Origin: Cephalotus follicularis | Taxonomy: Eukaryota; Streptophyta; Magnoliopsida; Oxalidales; Cephalotaceae | DNA: 64,000 bases | Assembly (NCBI GenBank): GCA_001972305.1 | Contig: BDDD01002682.1 | Location: 186,001-250,000, forward strand | Direction of reading: 5' to 3' | Program-made: the position numbers and the translations under genes | Notes under the pieces: generated by a model | Seen by the model: the letters and a program-made list of their open reading frames with translations, nothing else | Database searches by the model: none | Told to the model about the DNA's origin: nothing | Shown here: positions 1 through 11,795 of the stretch, in pieces | Position numbering within the stretch: position 1 is the first letter of the stretch | Layout of the letters: the number at the start of each line of letters is the position of its first letter

Positions 1-2211
1 ACCCTCAAACGGAGCGTGATCAAAGTCAATCAACATCATTAATACATTAAAACAGTAATCTAAAACAAAACATGTTTTAATACATTGTTTAACATTTATT
101 CAAGGAGATAAAGCTTCATCTCCCCTCTTGTTCAGCTGCACACGGTCGATATCCATATCACTGCATTAATTTGTAATATTAGGGGGTTAGCCTTTGTCCT
201 CGCTCGGCCTAAATCATAAGTATACTTTATGGTCAATGATAATGAATGTCATGAAATGAGTGCATTCGTGATGCAATATACAATATATCACTGTACATAT
301 ATACATATATGTATCTATTCCAATATGTGCAACCATTCCAAGTGGTTACAAACATCAAATCATCAATCATGTCTCAAAGGACCAATCAATCCAATCAACG
401 GCACGAAGAGCGCCGCCATCTCCTAGCCCCGACGTGGTACTCTTACTCCGGCCCCCGACTCCCGGGTCACGAAGCAAGTCAAATCAATCAACTCATGTTG
501 CTCGCACTCTGTGTTCAGTAATCACGGTAACCCATGTTACTTGCACTCAGTGTTTAGTAACATTGTATTTCGGCGTCCCTAGCCATCTCTTGGCACCTCG
601 GAGAACATCCCACCACCAGCCATCAGCGACACTCCGTCACCCCGGCCAGTACGGCATCAATCACAATCAATCAATCAATTCAAATCGAATCGTTTCCAAG
701 TAATTTACAAAATACTGGAAATAATACATTTATTTTAAAATGTATTCCATCTTTGAAACCATGTTTCAATCCGTCAAAAACATACATTTATCAAAATATA
801 CATTTTCATATCAAATAATGATTTGTATAAAATCATGTACACATTTCTAAAATGAATAAAACACTTTAGAATCATTCATATTCCAATCATCAATTCATTC
901 ATATCAAAATACAATGCAAAACATATACTCAAAGTGCAGGTCAGTCTCTCAACAGTCGGCTGCCCCTTCATGACAGTAGGATGATTCCTCATGACAATCG
1001 GCTGTTTCCTTTTAACAGTCGGTTGTCCCAGATTTGGCAGTCGGCTGCATCCCTTAACAGTCGGCTGTCTCATGTTTGACAGTCGGCTGCTCCTTTAACA
1101 GTCGGCTGTTTTGTGAACAGTACACATTTTCTACATCACCACTCAACCCAGCATTGCCATCTCAGCGAATCCAGGTAAAGTGACACGTGGATAGTCGACT
1201 GTCATCCCAAACAGTCGATTGTACCATCTACAGTTGACTTCCTTCTCTTGGCAGTCGGCTAATCATACAACAGGAGATAACCTCCATTAAACGCATGAAC
1301 AGTCGGCTGTTTCCCTCGAGTAGTCGGTTGTTCACACTGAACAGTCGACTGGTAGCCTTGAACAGTCAAATGTCCTCTTTGGACAGTCGACTAGTCCTAC
1401 AAGCAGTGCACAAAAACAGTAGAAAATACATGCATTTCTCAACCCAATCCATTCAAAATAGAGCATTCATCAACAGCAACACACATTCATGCTCATATCT
1501 TAGTATATTGCATGCATTTCATCTATGAACATCTATTATAATTGAACTTACATCACCATTATAAAATCCCCTACCTTTGAATTCCAAGTTAGGAATTGCA
1601 ATCCACCTCTTTAAGTCCCAGATCCAAGGCGTTCCAAGCTCCCAGGTCTGTCCAATGGCTCCAACAGGTCCGGTTCCCCCACTGGTTTGAGCCTCCAAGC
1701 TCCCGGTTCAAATATGGAGCACTTAGGTTCACTTCTCCCTCTCTTTTCTCTCCTTCTTCATCAAAATCTCTCCATTTCTTGTCTCTCTTTGAAAAGCTGA
1801 TTGAAAGAGGAGAAGAAAGTGTGTTTTTATGGAGAAAACGTGTTTCTCTTTCTCCCTGCCGACACAACCCATCAATCCTTTCTCTCTCTGCAGTGGCAGG
1901 TCTGGCACGCACTTATGCTGTCTGACGCATGATAGTCGACTGTCTTCCTTGGTAGTTGACTGCCTCTACTGACAGTTCCAGCCCGCTGTCTCTCCCAGCA
2001 ATCAGCTGGTTCAACTTAAGGTGGTCCAGTCGACTGTCTCTCTCTGACAGTCGGCTGCCCACCCTGTTGCAACACTTTTCACAACACTTCTTTAACTTTT
2101 CGCTTAAGTCTTAACATTACAAAGTGGAAAAATCATGATTTTCAATAATTTAATGCATAGATTACATCGGGAAACACAATATTACATTTAATGAAAATCC
2201 CGGGCGTGACA
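1..2211 (-). mobile_element. A-family LTR (Tekay-related), partial, window edge
   Basis: This is the 5' part of an LTR read on the minus strand. Its right end is a TG..CA-type terminus followed directly by Copia-1 integrase sequence at 2212. It aligns by eye with the LTRs at 28000-29815 and 31512-43153: shared stretches include the block ending GGAGCGTGA at the window start, the conserved GGCTAACCCCC block (minus strand, about 190-220) and the array of CAGTCGGCTG motifs. About 195 bp of the LTR lie left of the window. It is longer than the other two copies, which seem to lack several hundred bases in the middle. Whether it is a solo LTR or the 5' LTR of a full element cannot be decided here. 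No coding region was found; the short reading frames inside are chance frames. Confidence 0.85.
940..2055 (-). repeat. GTCGRC palindrome arrays in A-family LTR
   Basis: About 17 imperfect copies of CAGTCGGCTG / CAGTCGACTG lie between 940 and 1395, and a second group lies at 1930-2055. Spacing is irregular, roughly 15-40 bp, so this is a dispersed motif array and not a simple tandem repeat. Copies of the same array occur at 28550-29010, 29530-29660, 31910-32070 and 42135-42370. The GTCGGC version is GCCGAC on the other strand, the core of the plant DRE/CRT element. Function is unknown. Confidence 0.8.
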
Positions 2212-2940
2212 CGATGTTTGTGGACCAATGTCGATCAATGCACGTGGAGGTTTTCCCTACTTTATTACCTTCACCGATGACTTATCACGGTTAGGGTACG
2301 TGTTTCTAATGAAACACAAGTCTGAATCCTTTTAGAGATTTAAGGAATTCAGACAAGTAGAGTAGCAAACGTGTAAGCCAGTTAAAATACTTTGGTCAGA
2401 TCGAGGGGGCGAATACCTGTCTGCAGAATTCCAACCTTATCTGAGAAATAATGGAATTCTCTCTCTCAATAGATACCTCCTGGAACACCAGAACACAATG
2501 GTGTATTCAAACGAAGGAATCGGACCTTGATTAATATGGTCTGGTCCATGATGTATTTTACAGATCTTCTAATCTCATTCTGGGGTTATGCACTTCCGGC
2601 GGTAGCGTACATCCTAAACTGGATTCCTTCGAAATCCGTCTCCTCCACACCGTACGAGGTATTTAAAGGGAGGAAACCCAGCCTAAACCATTTGAGGGTT
2701 CAGAGCTATCCAGCTTATGTTAGAAGGCAGGAACCTTCTAAGTTGGAGGCACGGTCGGATCGTTGCTCGTTTGTGGCGTATCCTAAGGATTGCTTAGGAT
2801 ATTATTTCTACCATCCCAGCAAACAAAAGGTTTTTGTTTCACGTACTACAAAATTCCTAGCGAGGGAACACCTGCTTGTAAGAAGCAGTGGGAGTAAGGT
2901 GGAACTAAAAGAGTTACCACCGGGTGAAAGCCCATAGGAC
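2212..2940 (+). mobile_element. Copia-1 integrase region (fossil)
   Basis: Translated pieces show the Copia integrase signature region (DVCGPMS, ARGGFPYFITFTDDLSR), the SFWGYALPAVAYILNW stretch and the downstream region with a PSK-like linker and a KVFVSRTTKF block typical of the lineage. Integrase would have joined the element's cDNA to host DNA. It sits upstream of the RT region, as expected for Copia. The reading frame is broken in several places, so no product is expected. Confidence 0.8.
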
Positions 2941-3000
2941 AATGAGGAACTACAGGCAGAACCCTCTAAAGACATAGTTGGGGAAAGGTCCCAACCTAAG

Positions 3001-4204
3001 ATGGGATCTCAGATAGGCGCTCCTCAAGTGAGGAGATCAGGCAGGGTTTCGACAACGCCTGAGAGATACGGTTTTCTCGTTGAAGGCACTGACAAACCTA
3101 AAGAAATCGATGATGACGAGCCTGTCAGCTACGAGGAAGCAATGAACAGCATTAATTTCAGGACATGGCTAGAGGCCATGAAATCCAAAATCGACTCCAT
3201 GTATGCCAACCAAGTGTGGAAATTGGTAGAACAACCCAAAGGGATAATTCCCATCGGTTGCAAACTGTTATTCAAGAGGAAGATAGGCGTTGATGGTAAG
3301 ATAGAGACTTATAAAGCGCGATTGGTCGCGAAAGGGTATAGACAAAGACACGGAATCGACTATACAAAAACTTTCTAGTCTGTCGCAATCCTTAAGTCCA
3401 TTCGGATATTGGTTGCTATTGCCGCTCATTATGATTATGAGATAGGGCAAATGGATGTCAAGACGGCCTACTTGAATGCCTATCTTGAAGAGGACATTTA
3501 TATGTACCAACCATAAGGGTTTACATCCGAGGAGCATCCACACAAAGTGTGCAAGCTCCAAAGGTCTATCTATGGCCTAAAGCATGCATCTCGTAGCTAG
3601 ATCATCCATTTTGATGAGGCCGTTAAAACATTTGGCTTCATTAAAAACGTTGATGAGCCTTGTGTCTACCAGAAACAGGATGACCCAGGAATCACTTTCT
3701 TTGTATTGAACATGGACGACATACTATTCATTGGGAATAATGTAGGTATGTTACAGTCTGTTAAAGTATGGTTAGCCAAGAACTTCCAAATGAAGGATTT
3801 GGGAGAAGCTTCCAATATATTGGGAATAAAGATCTATAGAGATAGATCTAATAGGTTGCTTGGGCTCTCCCAAATCCAATACATCAGCAAGGTGCTGAAA
3901 GGTATGGCCTTGAGAATTCCAAACATGACCTACTACCAATTGGCCACGGAATTCACCTTTCGAAGAGGATGTCTCCACAGACTTCTGAGGAGAGGACACG
4001 CATGAGTAGGCAGCCTTATGCTTCGGCTGTAGGCTCCATCATGTATACCATGCTTTGTACTAGGTTTGATGTCGCATATGCCTTGGGTATGGCTAGTCGA
4101 TTTCGGTATGATCCCGGTGAGAAGCACTGGGAAGTTGTCAAGGGGATTCTTAAATACCTGAGAAGGACTCAGGATACCTTCTTGACATTTCTAAGAGATA
4201 GTGA
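3001..4204 (+). mobile_element. Copia-1 reverse transcriptase region (fossil)
   Basis: Recognisable Copia RT blocks are present: the KARLVAKGY motif near 3315-3345, QMDVKTAYLNA near 3448-3480, the MDDILFIG catalytic block near 3712-3735, and the start of the connection region (YASAVGSIMY, KHWEVVKGILKYLRRTQ) at about 4015-4170. The region is interrupted at 4204 by the X solo LTR and resumes at 25743. It is broken and not expected to be active. Confidence 0.85.
4200..4204. repeat. Left target-site duplication of X solo LTR (AGTGA)
   Basis: AGTGA at 4200-4204 is repeated at 25743-25747, exactly flanking a TG..CA LTR. Removing the insert gives continuous Copia RNase H sequence, which supports both the boundaries and the insertion event. 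Confidence 0.9.
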
Positions 4205-5097
4205 TGTCATGCCCTGGACCATGGGGAGGACCCCACAGCCCTACACATGACATGCCAACCTTACAATCATCCATAACATCATCCAAAACTGCTGTAATTT
4301 AAAGCTTTCATAAACAATCATGCATGTGGAAATAACCATTTAATTAATTCACATGGATAAACCTAAAGTACACATCATAATCATATAACTGATGCACTAC
4401 CACAAGCTGGTAGGTCAACATAACTGATTTCAATCATTCTTATACATCAAGTCTCTTATACAAGACAGGTATAAACAGGGGGAACCGCACTGCTGACGAA
4501 GCCTTGCTCTGTGATCCAGCCAATCTGATAACTTCGGCACTTCGTCTCACTTGCCCCTAATTGTTGTGCCCATTTCAAGAATGGGTCAGCAACCATAGCT
4601 ATAATCATTTAGGGGGTACATACAACAACAAGGTGTGAGTATGAATACTCATCTGCCTCGCCTGCTCAAGATAACACCTTCAATACAAATCACAAGGTAT
4701 GAGCAGGCAGGATTTCCATCCTTCAACGCACTCTTGGAGTCATAGGTAGAGTAGCCAACAAGCATAAGCGCTCCTCAGCTTGAGCTAGTGGAATAAGCAT
4801 TCCTCGGCCACCTTGGCTCAACGTAGCATAGAGGCATTCCTCGGCCTCCACAGCAAGAGGTAGCATACCACAGTCATTCCATAACATCCCGCAACCATGC
4901 CATTCCATGACCACAACTATACTGTTCCATAACCATAAGGCATGAGGAGGTTGTAATAACCGCAATTTCAATTAATGTATATTGTACAACAAAGAATAAA
5001 ATATGAATTTTGAGATTATATGTTGGGTTATCTTTTGAATAGAGTGAATTGGAACAAATTCTTAAATGAAAAGTAAAGAAATAAGTTCTGGTGCTAA

Positions 5098-5222
5098 ACC
5101 GTCGACGCTTAACACCATACCGTCGACGCTTTGACCATAGATACGTGTACAGGGCATGCAGTGGAAGGCTGAGTTTTGACGCATAAACCGTCGACGCCAG
5201 AGAGAAACTGTCGACGCTTTGC
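5098..5222. repeat. GTCGAC array 1 of Y LTR (U3)
   Basis: Four copies of a CCGTCGACGC / TGTCGACGC motif occur here, upstream of the TATA-like site. The matching array in the 3' LTR is at 21605-21730. In the related element C the same position is occupied by CAGTCGACTG copies (32297-32430). Confidence 0.75.
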
Positions 5223-5587
5223 AAGATGTCAGGACTGTGATACGCGTCTGTTAGAACAGGACAATGGCGTCAGAATGGTTTCCTCACAAGCCAAATGTCC
5301 AGGGATGTGGCAGCCATGCAAAGGAAAGCCAGACATAGTGCCTTGCATGTGCTCTCCATCCCTGCACACCTGCAAACCTGCAATCACAGCAGAAAAGTGA
5401 GAAAGAAACCAAGAGTGAAGGCATGCATGAAAGAGAGAGAAATGTCCACAATAAAGTTAGACTAACTGATAAATTAAAGGCACAAAATTGGATCCTTTAT
5501 ATCAGGTGATACAGGAGTTGTTTAGTGTTAGAAAACACTAAGAAATAGAGAAACCATCTGGATAGTTGCTGGGAAATTGATGGAGGT

Positions 5588-5592
5588 TACAT
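5588..5592. repeat. Left target-site duplication of Z
   Basis: TACAT here matches TGCAT at 14802-14806 with one difference. The uninterrupted copy in the Y 3' LTR (about 22093-22110) reads GGTTGCATGTTG, confirming the empty site. Confidence 0.85.
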
Positions 5593-7104
5593 TGTAACGC
5601 CCCGAATTTAATAAATAATTATTATGAAATTGGTGCGTGTACGATCGTAATAAAATCGATAGAGGCCCAGAGTAATAAAAAGTCATTACGCATTTAAGTC
5701 GTAATCGTGTTAGCTAAGACGGCTAATAAAGCCTATTTTTAATGCGTGACAATAAAGCCCGAAAGCTCGCAATATTATTGCGATTATTTTGGTGGTCGTT
5801 TGGATAATTTATGTCGCGATTCGCGAAAAAATCGGGACTCATACCTTAGTATTTTACCAGAAAATACTAAGGGGGAAGCAAAATAAAGGAAGGGAGGGGG
5901 AGAGACACGGGCGCATCACGCGCCCGTGCAATAAACAGGTAGAGGGCGCTCTGTGCGCCTGCGCCAGAGAGAGAGAGAGAGAGATTGGGAGAGAGATCAA
6001 AGCAGAGGGAGAGAGAGCACGCCAGAGCCAGCGACCGGACCGGGAGAGCGCGGCAGTCAACCCAGGCACGCCACCGACCGGTAATCTCTTCACCCTTCTT
6101 CTCTTTTTCTTCTTTTTCCTTTCTACCTTGCCACTGTTCGCGCAAGCTCCAGGCATTTCCTGACGCCGTTAGCGTCGCGGGTGGGGTGGGTTTTGGTGTA
6201 GAAGGCCCGCTCTTGCCATTTCGACCACCGGTGAAGCATGATTTGGCCGGAATCGACCGGAATCACTTGGCTGAGTCGACTCAGCGAGTCGACTCACGGT
6301 TACCTGAGACCGAGCTTTTGGCGCAAAATCTTGGCGAGTCACGGGCATGGATGGGTATAACTGGTCAATGTGAGGGGTTTTTGGGTGGTGATCGGACCTG
6401 TGGAGGTCCGGCGAGTTGACCCAGTTAGTCGAAACTCACTGCCGGTCGTGGCACGACGTTCGGCGTCGATTCTCGGTGAGTCTTGACCGGTTTTGAGTAG
6501 ACCGTTCAATGTGGAACCCGTTGATGGGTGTTTCACCGCCTGGTTGTGTCGGTCGGAATCCGGCCGGCGTTTCGGCGACGGAAATGTTTTGTGGGTCGAA
6601 CATAACAGAAATGTGTTGTATGTGCAATGTGTGAGTGGCAATTGGATTTGGCATTGAGGAACTGATCAATCGACAAGAACCGGCTTCGGTTCAACGATTA
6701 TCAAAAAGGATCGGCAATTGAACGTGCAGCTCCACTATACGATTGTTACTGCTGTAACAGGTGGGGGAAGCTATACTTGTATATTTTAGTTCATTCATGT
6801 TGTAATGTCATTGATGAAATGCATGGTTTGTGGATTGTGAGTTGCGTGATTGGTATTAGGGTTGCTTGAGTAGTTAACCTGCCATGCATATCGTGTTTTA
6901 GAGTGATTGTGGATTGAATTGCATACACGTTTTGGGATGATCTTCCCTTGGTGTGTGAATTGTGTGGTTGGTGTTAGGGTCGCTATGACTAGCTAACATG
7001 CCTTGCATATTGTGATTTAAATGATTGTGGAACGGATTGCATGTGTGATTATGCATGTCCGTTTCCTGGTATTGAAACGTGTCGAAGGAGACATTTCTGG
7101 TATT

Positions 7105-7475
7105 CTTTAACTGTCGACGTTGGGAGGAAAAGCGTCGACGTTATGGACTGTTACGTGTAGGAATGTACACTGACTTTGCGATAAACACCGACGCTTGAGG
7201 AAAGCGTCGACGCCCTGATTCGAATGTGTGTGTAGATGGACGCGTGGATGTTGACGCCTGAGGTTCCTACCTCAAAGCGTTAATGCCAAAGTGATGAGCG
7301 CCGACGCTCAAGGATCCTTGCCTTGAAGCGTCGACGCCAAGGACAATTGTTGACACTTGAGTCACTGGTTAAAGCACCGACGCTTAAGGGATGTAAGCGC
7401 CGACGCCTAGGATTAAGCGGCGACGCTTAAGTTGCTAATATGAACGGTTTGGCACCTATAGGATAGGTGTCGATG
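7105..7475. repeat. GTCGAC / GCCGAC array in Z 5' LTR
   Basis: More than ten copies of a motif around AAGCGTCGACGCC or GCGCCGACGCT, often followed by TTAAG or CAAGG. The same array is present in the Z 3' LTR at 13285-13615. It occupies the place where family A LTRs carry CAGTCGGCTG copies. Spacing is irregular (about 20-50 bp). Confidence 0.8.
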
Positions 7476-7796
7476 CCAAAAGGGTCGGTTTGCATTTTGA
7501 GCATATCTTTGCATTGCATTTTGATATGGATTGGATTGTTGACTGAATGTGATTGATGTCTAAAGTGTTTTATTCATTGTAGAAATGCATACATGATTTT
7601 ATACAATCATTATTTGAAACGAAAACATATATTTTGATAAATGAGTATTTTCAAGGGATTGAAACATGGTTTTAAAGATGAATAACATTTTGAATAAATA
7701 TAGTGTTTCCAGTATTTTGTAACCTATAAACTACTTGGAAACGGTTTGGTTTTGGATTGACCTTGGATTGATTGATTGATGTTTGTGTTTGGATTG

Positions 7797-7990
7797 ATGT
7801 TGCGCTAGTTCCGTGACAGAGGTGTCATGAGGACTAGGGGCGGGATTGTGCGCCTAGGGGCCAAGAGTTGGCTAGGGACACCCACACTTATCGGATTGAT
7901 GCTGCGCTAGTTCCATGACGGAGGTGTCATGAGGACTAGGGGCGGGATTGTGCGCCTAGGGGCCAGGAGATGGCTAGGGACACCCACAAA
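7797..7990 (+). repeat. 103-bp tandem duplication in Z LTR
   Basis: Two near-identical copies of a block that starts GCGCTAGTTCC and ends GGCTAGGGACACCCAC lie side by side. The 3' LTR has the same pair (13978-14168), so the duplication predates this insertion. Confidence 0.85.
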
Positions 7991-8632
7991 CACTGTTTCC
8001 TTGACCTTTGTGCAAGAAACATCGGATTGATTTGATTGATTGGATTGACTGGATTGATTGGATTGGTCCTTCGGGACGTGACTGTTGGATTGGTGATTGT
8101 GGCCACTTGGCATGGATGCGCCTATTGGCATAGATACACATATATACGTATATATGTATTGTAGTATATTATGTATTGCATCATGAATGCATTCATTACA
8201 TGACATTCATTATCATTGGGCCCGAATTGCTTTTATAACTTAGCCGAGTGAGGACAAAGGCTAACCCCCTACAATTTCAGATTGATTTCAGGTTGATGCG
8301 GCAGATTGTTACCGTTGAGCTCCGTGGAGCGAATGGAGTTTTATGTTGTTTTTACTTTGGAGAAATGCTAATGGGTCATTGTAATAAATGGATCGATGTA
8401 TTTATGAATATTGTTCACGCTCCGTTTAAGGACAGTTAACTTTGACGATGTTTATTGTTGTAGCATGTAGTATGGGATGCATGTTACGTTATAATTCGGC
8501 TTATATTTAAATGCTTCCGCAAGTTGTTAATGGTTATGGAAAGTTTTAAATTTATGGTAAATTGCATAAGCCGGATTTATATGTTGAATGCCACCACTAT
8601 ATATGTTGTTTGTGAAGCGAGGTGTGACAACA

Positions 8633-8644
8633 TGGTATCAGAGC
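8633..8644 (+). promoter_or_regulatory. Z primer-binding site (tRNA-iMet type)
   Basis: TGGTATCAGAGC lies 3 bp after the 5' LTR end and matches the 3' end of plant initiator-Met tRNA as its complement. The same site occurs in Y (16739) and C (34760), and in a one-base variant in A. Confidence 0.92.
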
Positions 8645-8791
8645 TGATATTCCTTTTATAAGCTATCGCTGGGATTCTATCCTCGGCAAGTAAATAATAG
8701 GATGAAGGGACTTGTCCAGGCTAATAGGTTCCTTGGCAATTAACGATTGTTTCCTCGAGATGAACCATGACATCTTTCCTTATAGGAAACA

Positions 8792-9080
8792 AAATGGATG
8801 GAAGGAGAAAACGCGGAAGGCCTTGAGCCGCTACTGGAAATGTTCCTGAGGAAGTAAATGACAGAACGGACCCTATGAGCAGTAAAGCGGATTACTTCCA
8901 GTAGCAGATGGCTGCGAATGCTGCAAACGTGGAGGATATGTGTCGATTGTACGCACAAGCATAGCCAAGGCACGTGGTTCCTGACCATGTTGCGCGGCAT
9001 GATGGAAAACTTTTTGGAAGAGCTGATATGAGCGTAGATACCTAGAGTGATGACGTCGATGCCTAAGGGATGGTGTTGAC
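8792..9080 (+). mobile_element. Z gag start remnant
   Basis: A short gag-like stretch begins MDGRRKRGRP, like the gag start of A (MDGRRRRERRG), and includes an ANAAN..M block like those of Y and C. Similarity fades after about 9000 and no capsid core or zinc knuckle follows. It may survive because the gag start region contributes to RNA packaging; that is inference. Confidence 0.6.
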
Positions 9081-9403
9081 GCCAATAGCCCTGTTTCGAT
9101 GAAACTGCCCAGTTTCGCATGGATCTCGATTCCGATTGAGATTAGGCTAATGTTTAAGCCTTCGAAATAGTGCCTAAGGCTGCCAAGCAGTCTAGACTTG
9201 CCTGAAAGGCTGACTTCAAGAAGGCAGACATCCTGAATCCTACGGGATACATCAAATGAAGTGACAGTGAGGGCTTTGAAGTCCGAAATGGCTAAATGGT
9301 CGATCGGATGAGCCGAAAGGCATAAGTGTTGTCAGAAAAGTTTCTGTATCGAATATTGGTCGATCGTTATAGAATATGAATGGTCATTGCAAATGGCTTG
9401 TGT

Positions 9404-9960
9404 GTCATCATGGATCGTATTGTATCGTTATCGATCGCATCGTATCGGAATGGACCGTTGTTGAACGGTTGGTGATCGAATGTACCGTTATTGGACGGAT
9501 AGTGATCGTTTGAACCGTTGTTGAGCGGTTAGCGATCATATGGATCATTGTTGAATGGTTGGTGATCGAATGTACCGTTATTCGATGGATAGTGATCATT
9601 TGAACCATTGTTGAGAGGTTAGCGATCGTTTGAATCGTTATTGGATGGATAGTGATCGTTTGAACTGTTGTTGAGCGGTTAGCGATCGTATGAATCGTTA
9701 TTGAACGGATAGTGATCGTTTGAACCATTTTTGAGCGGTTAGCGATCGTATGAATCGTTATTGGAGGGATAGTGATCGTTTGAACCGTTGTCGAGCGGTT
9801 AGCGATCGTATGAATCGTTATTGGAGGGATAGTGATTGTTTGAACTGTTGTTGAGCAGTTAGCGATCGTATGAACTGTTATCGAACGATTAGAGATCGAA
9901 TGGGTCGTTATTGATTGGATAGTGGTCGAATGGGCTGTTATCGAATGGATGGGCATTGCA
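9404..9960. repeat. 30-bp / 60-bp minisatellite in Z internal region
   Basis: About 18 imperfect 30-bp units, of type CGATCG..TGAACCGTT..TGAGCGGTTAG, alternate in two versions to give a 60-bp higher unit. Because the period is a multiple of three, the minus strand stays open for 182 codons as a ten-residue repeat (TIANRS, TTVQTI). This is most simply a by-product of the repeat. Confidence 0.85.
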
Positions 9961-10079
9961 TGTATGCTCGGAATACATTGTGAATGAACCGATGGGCGGC
10001 CAACTACTTATATGTGCTGGTATGGATAGTATATATATTTAGTCGACCGTTAGATGTCAACTAGGTATACTGTTAGCCT

Positions 10080-10260
10080 CTAGATTCCTAGTAAAGTGTG
10101 AACGGATATGGACCGTGAACGGCTGTTGGCCGTAACGGATATGAATTGTAAATTAGTATTGACCGTTAACGGCTGTGGGCCGTAAACGGATACGAATTGT
10201 GAATGGATATAGACCGTAAATGGCTATGGACCGTAAACGGATGTGAGATGTATTGGATAG
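10080..10260. repeat. Imperfect repeats around GACCGT / AACGG in Z
   Basis: Several imperfect copies of a unit containing ACCGTGAACGGCTGTGGGCCGT occur; the words are related to those of the 30-bp minisatellite upstream. No coding similarity. Confidence 0.6.
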
Positions 10261-10589
10261 AGCCCAATCATGGGTCGATACGAGACGAAAGGCCCCGGAT
10301 GATGGTATATGGTAGTGTTACTGATGACGTATTGTGTTATGACTTGTATAGATGTGAAATGACATTGTTCACATTGCTTATGCTATGTATGCATCTCACG
10401 TGATTGACATATATATATATTTGCTACACCTCTGCATACGTTCATTGCATATGTATATTGTACATAGCCATTGGCTGCTGATCTGTTTCATTGAAATGAA
10501 GTGGGTCAGGTTTAAGCTCAGGTTCAAGTGGACGCGTCAGTGATTAGACAGTCCAAGTGCAAGGTAAGAATCTCTATTCTTTTATCTAT

Positions 10590-11795
10590 GGTTGTATGAG
10601 GTAGTTGATGTAGATGGACAGTGTATTTACATTATATGACCTGCCGGCTTGTGGCAGTGCGAGAATATAAATGTGTGTTGATGTATTGGACCTGCCGGCA
10701 TGTGGTAGTGCATAGATTGATCGGTGTATGATATTGTTGGATATGATCAGACCCATCATTTGAGGTCTTGACATGACCATCCTTTGCATGTGTATGATGT
10801 TATTGGATATGATCAATCCCGTCATTGAGGGTATTGAAAGGATTGCCCTCTGCATGCAAATGATATATATGGATTTAGTTGAGATGTAGTCAGGTGTGGG
10901 CGGAGCCCCCAGCATATAGATTGTGATGAGATGAGGGTTGATCCCCAAACATATAAACTGTGGTTCATCAGGTGGCATGGAGCCCGATAAACGAATACTT
11001 CATGCCGAAATTTTGAGAAATCTTAAGAGTTTGATTTGAATGGATTCATCACTTGAGGTTCTAGAATGATGTAATTCTATAGAATTATGGTTTGATGAGG
11101 GCTGGGCCCATTTGTGAACTGTTGGTTCCTCCTTCGGGAGTGTGGATATAAATTGTATTTTCTTTACAGGGGGCATAGTCCTGTAAACCAATACTTCATG
11201 CCCGATTTTTGGGAGATTATAAGAGTTGAAATGTATTCAACTGATTATTCCGCTAACATGATGTGATTATTTAGAGTTTAAAGTTCTAGCTTATAGCACT
11301 TTTGAGTATGATTGATGTATGATTGTTACGGAACTATGCTGAATATACCAGTATAGGATCCTTACTGTTGGGAGATTGAAAGTGATTAACTGAATAAGTG
11401 CTAATTGGAGTTATTTGGAGTTGCAGAATAATAATGGGTAAGATGTTGGGTTCTTGGAGACCTAGTGATATGGATATAGTATGGTTACAGATTGAACGGA
11501 TACAGATTGTGCGGTTACGGAATGTGCGGTCATAAACCATATGGTTATGGATCGTATGGTTATGAATGGTTTGATGTGGATGAGCTATGGTCGCAAGCCT
11601 ATCGCTCCAGTTTCTCCGTACATTCGGCGATTAGCAAGATGTATCGAGATCCGAAGCTCAATATTGGTGGAAGTGTGATGGTAATACCATGGGCTTGGAA
11701 AGCCACTTAGAACGAGAGGAAGAAGTGAAGGCATTCCACCTTCACATGTTTGAACTAGGGAATCTCGGGACGAGATTTCTTTATGGAGGGGAGGA
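10590..11795 (+). mobile_element. Z internal non-coding tail with short repeats and PPT
   Basis: Two imperfect copies of a 65-bp unit containing TTGGATATGATCA lie at about 10727-10860, and a CCTGCCGGC..GTGGCAGTGC unit is repeated near 10640 and 10690. The end carries a polypurine tract, GGAGGGGAGGA, at 11785-11795 immediately before the 3' LTR. Nothing coding is recognised. Confidence 0.7.

Larger units (their letters stand above)
5593..8629 (+). mobile_element. Z 5' LTR
   Basis: The LTR starts TGTAACGCCCCG and ends GGTGTGACA. It holds GAGTCGACTC-type motifs at about 6268-6300, an array of GCGTCGACGC / GCGCCGACGC copies at 7105-7475, a duplicated block of about 103 bp at 7797-7990, and the conserved GAGGACAAAGGCTAACCCC block with TTTCAG near 8250-8280. 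The GA-rich tract at 5960-6015 and the CT-rich tract at 6085-6130 create long chance reading frames with no family resemblance. Confidence 0.9.

Noticed and set aside
940-1395. CRISPR-like array of short repeats with spacers
   Set aside because: Repeat units are only 10 bp, imperfect, irregularly spaced, inside an LTR of a plant element, and shared with other LTRs. No cas genes.
5789-6419. Overlapping 90-144-codon frames on both strands in the Z 5' LTR, repeated at 11976-12455
   Set aside because: They sit on GA- and CT-rich tracts of the LTR, occur on both strands, and differ between the two LTRs in frame and length.
8633-8644. tRNA gene fragments at the TGGTATCAGAGC sites
   Set aside because: Only the 12-bp primer-binding complement is present, located 3 bp after LTR ends; no tRNA fold or promoter boxes.
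9408-9956. 182-codon minus-strand reading frame with a ten-residue repeat
   Set aside because: It lies exactly on the 30-bp minisatellite; a period divisible by three keeps frames open. No promoter, domain or start context supports a gene.
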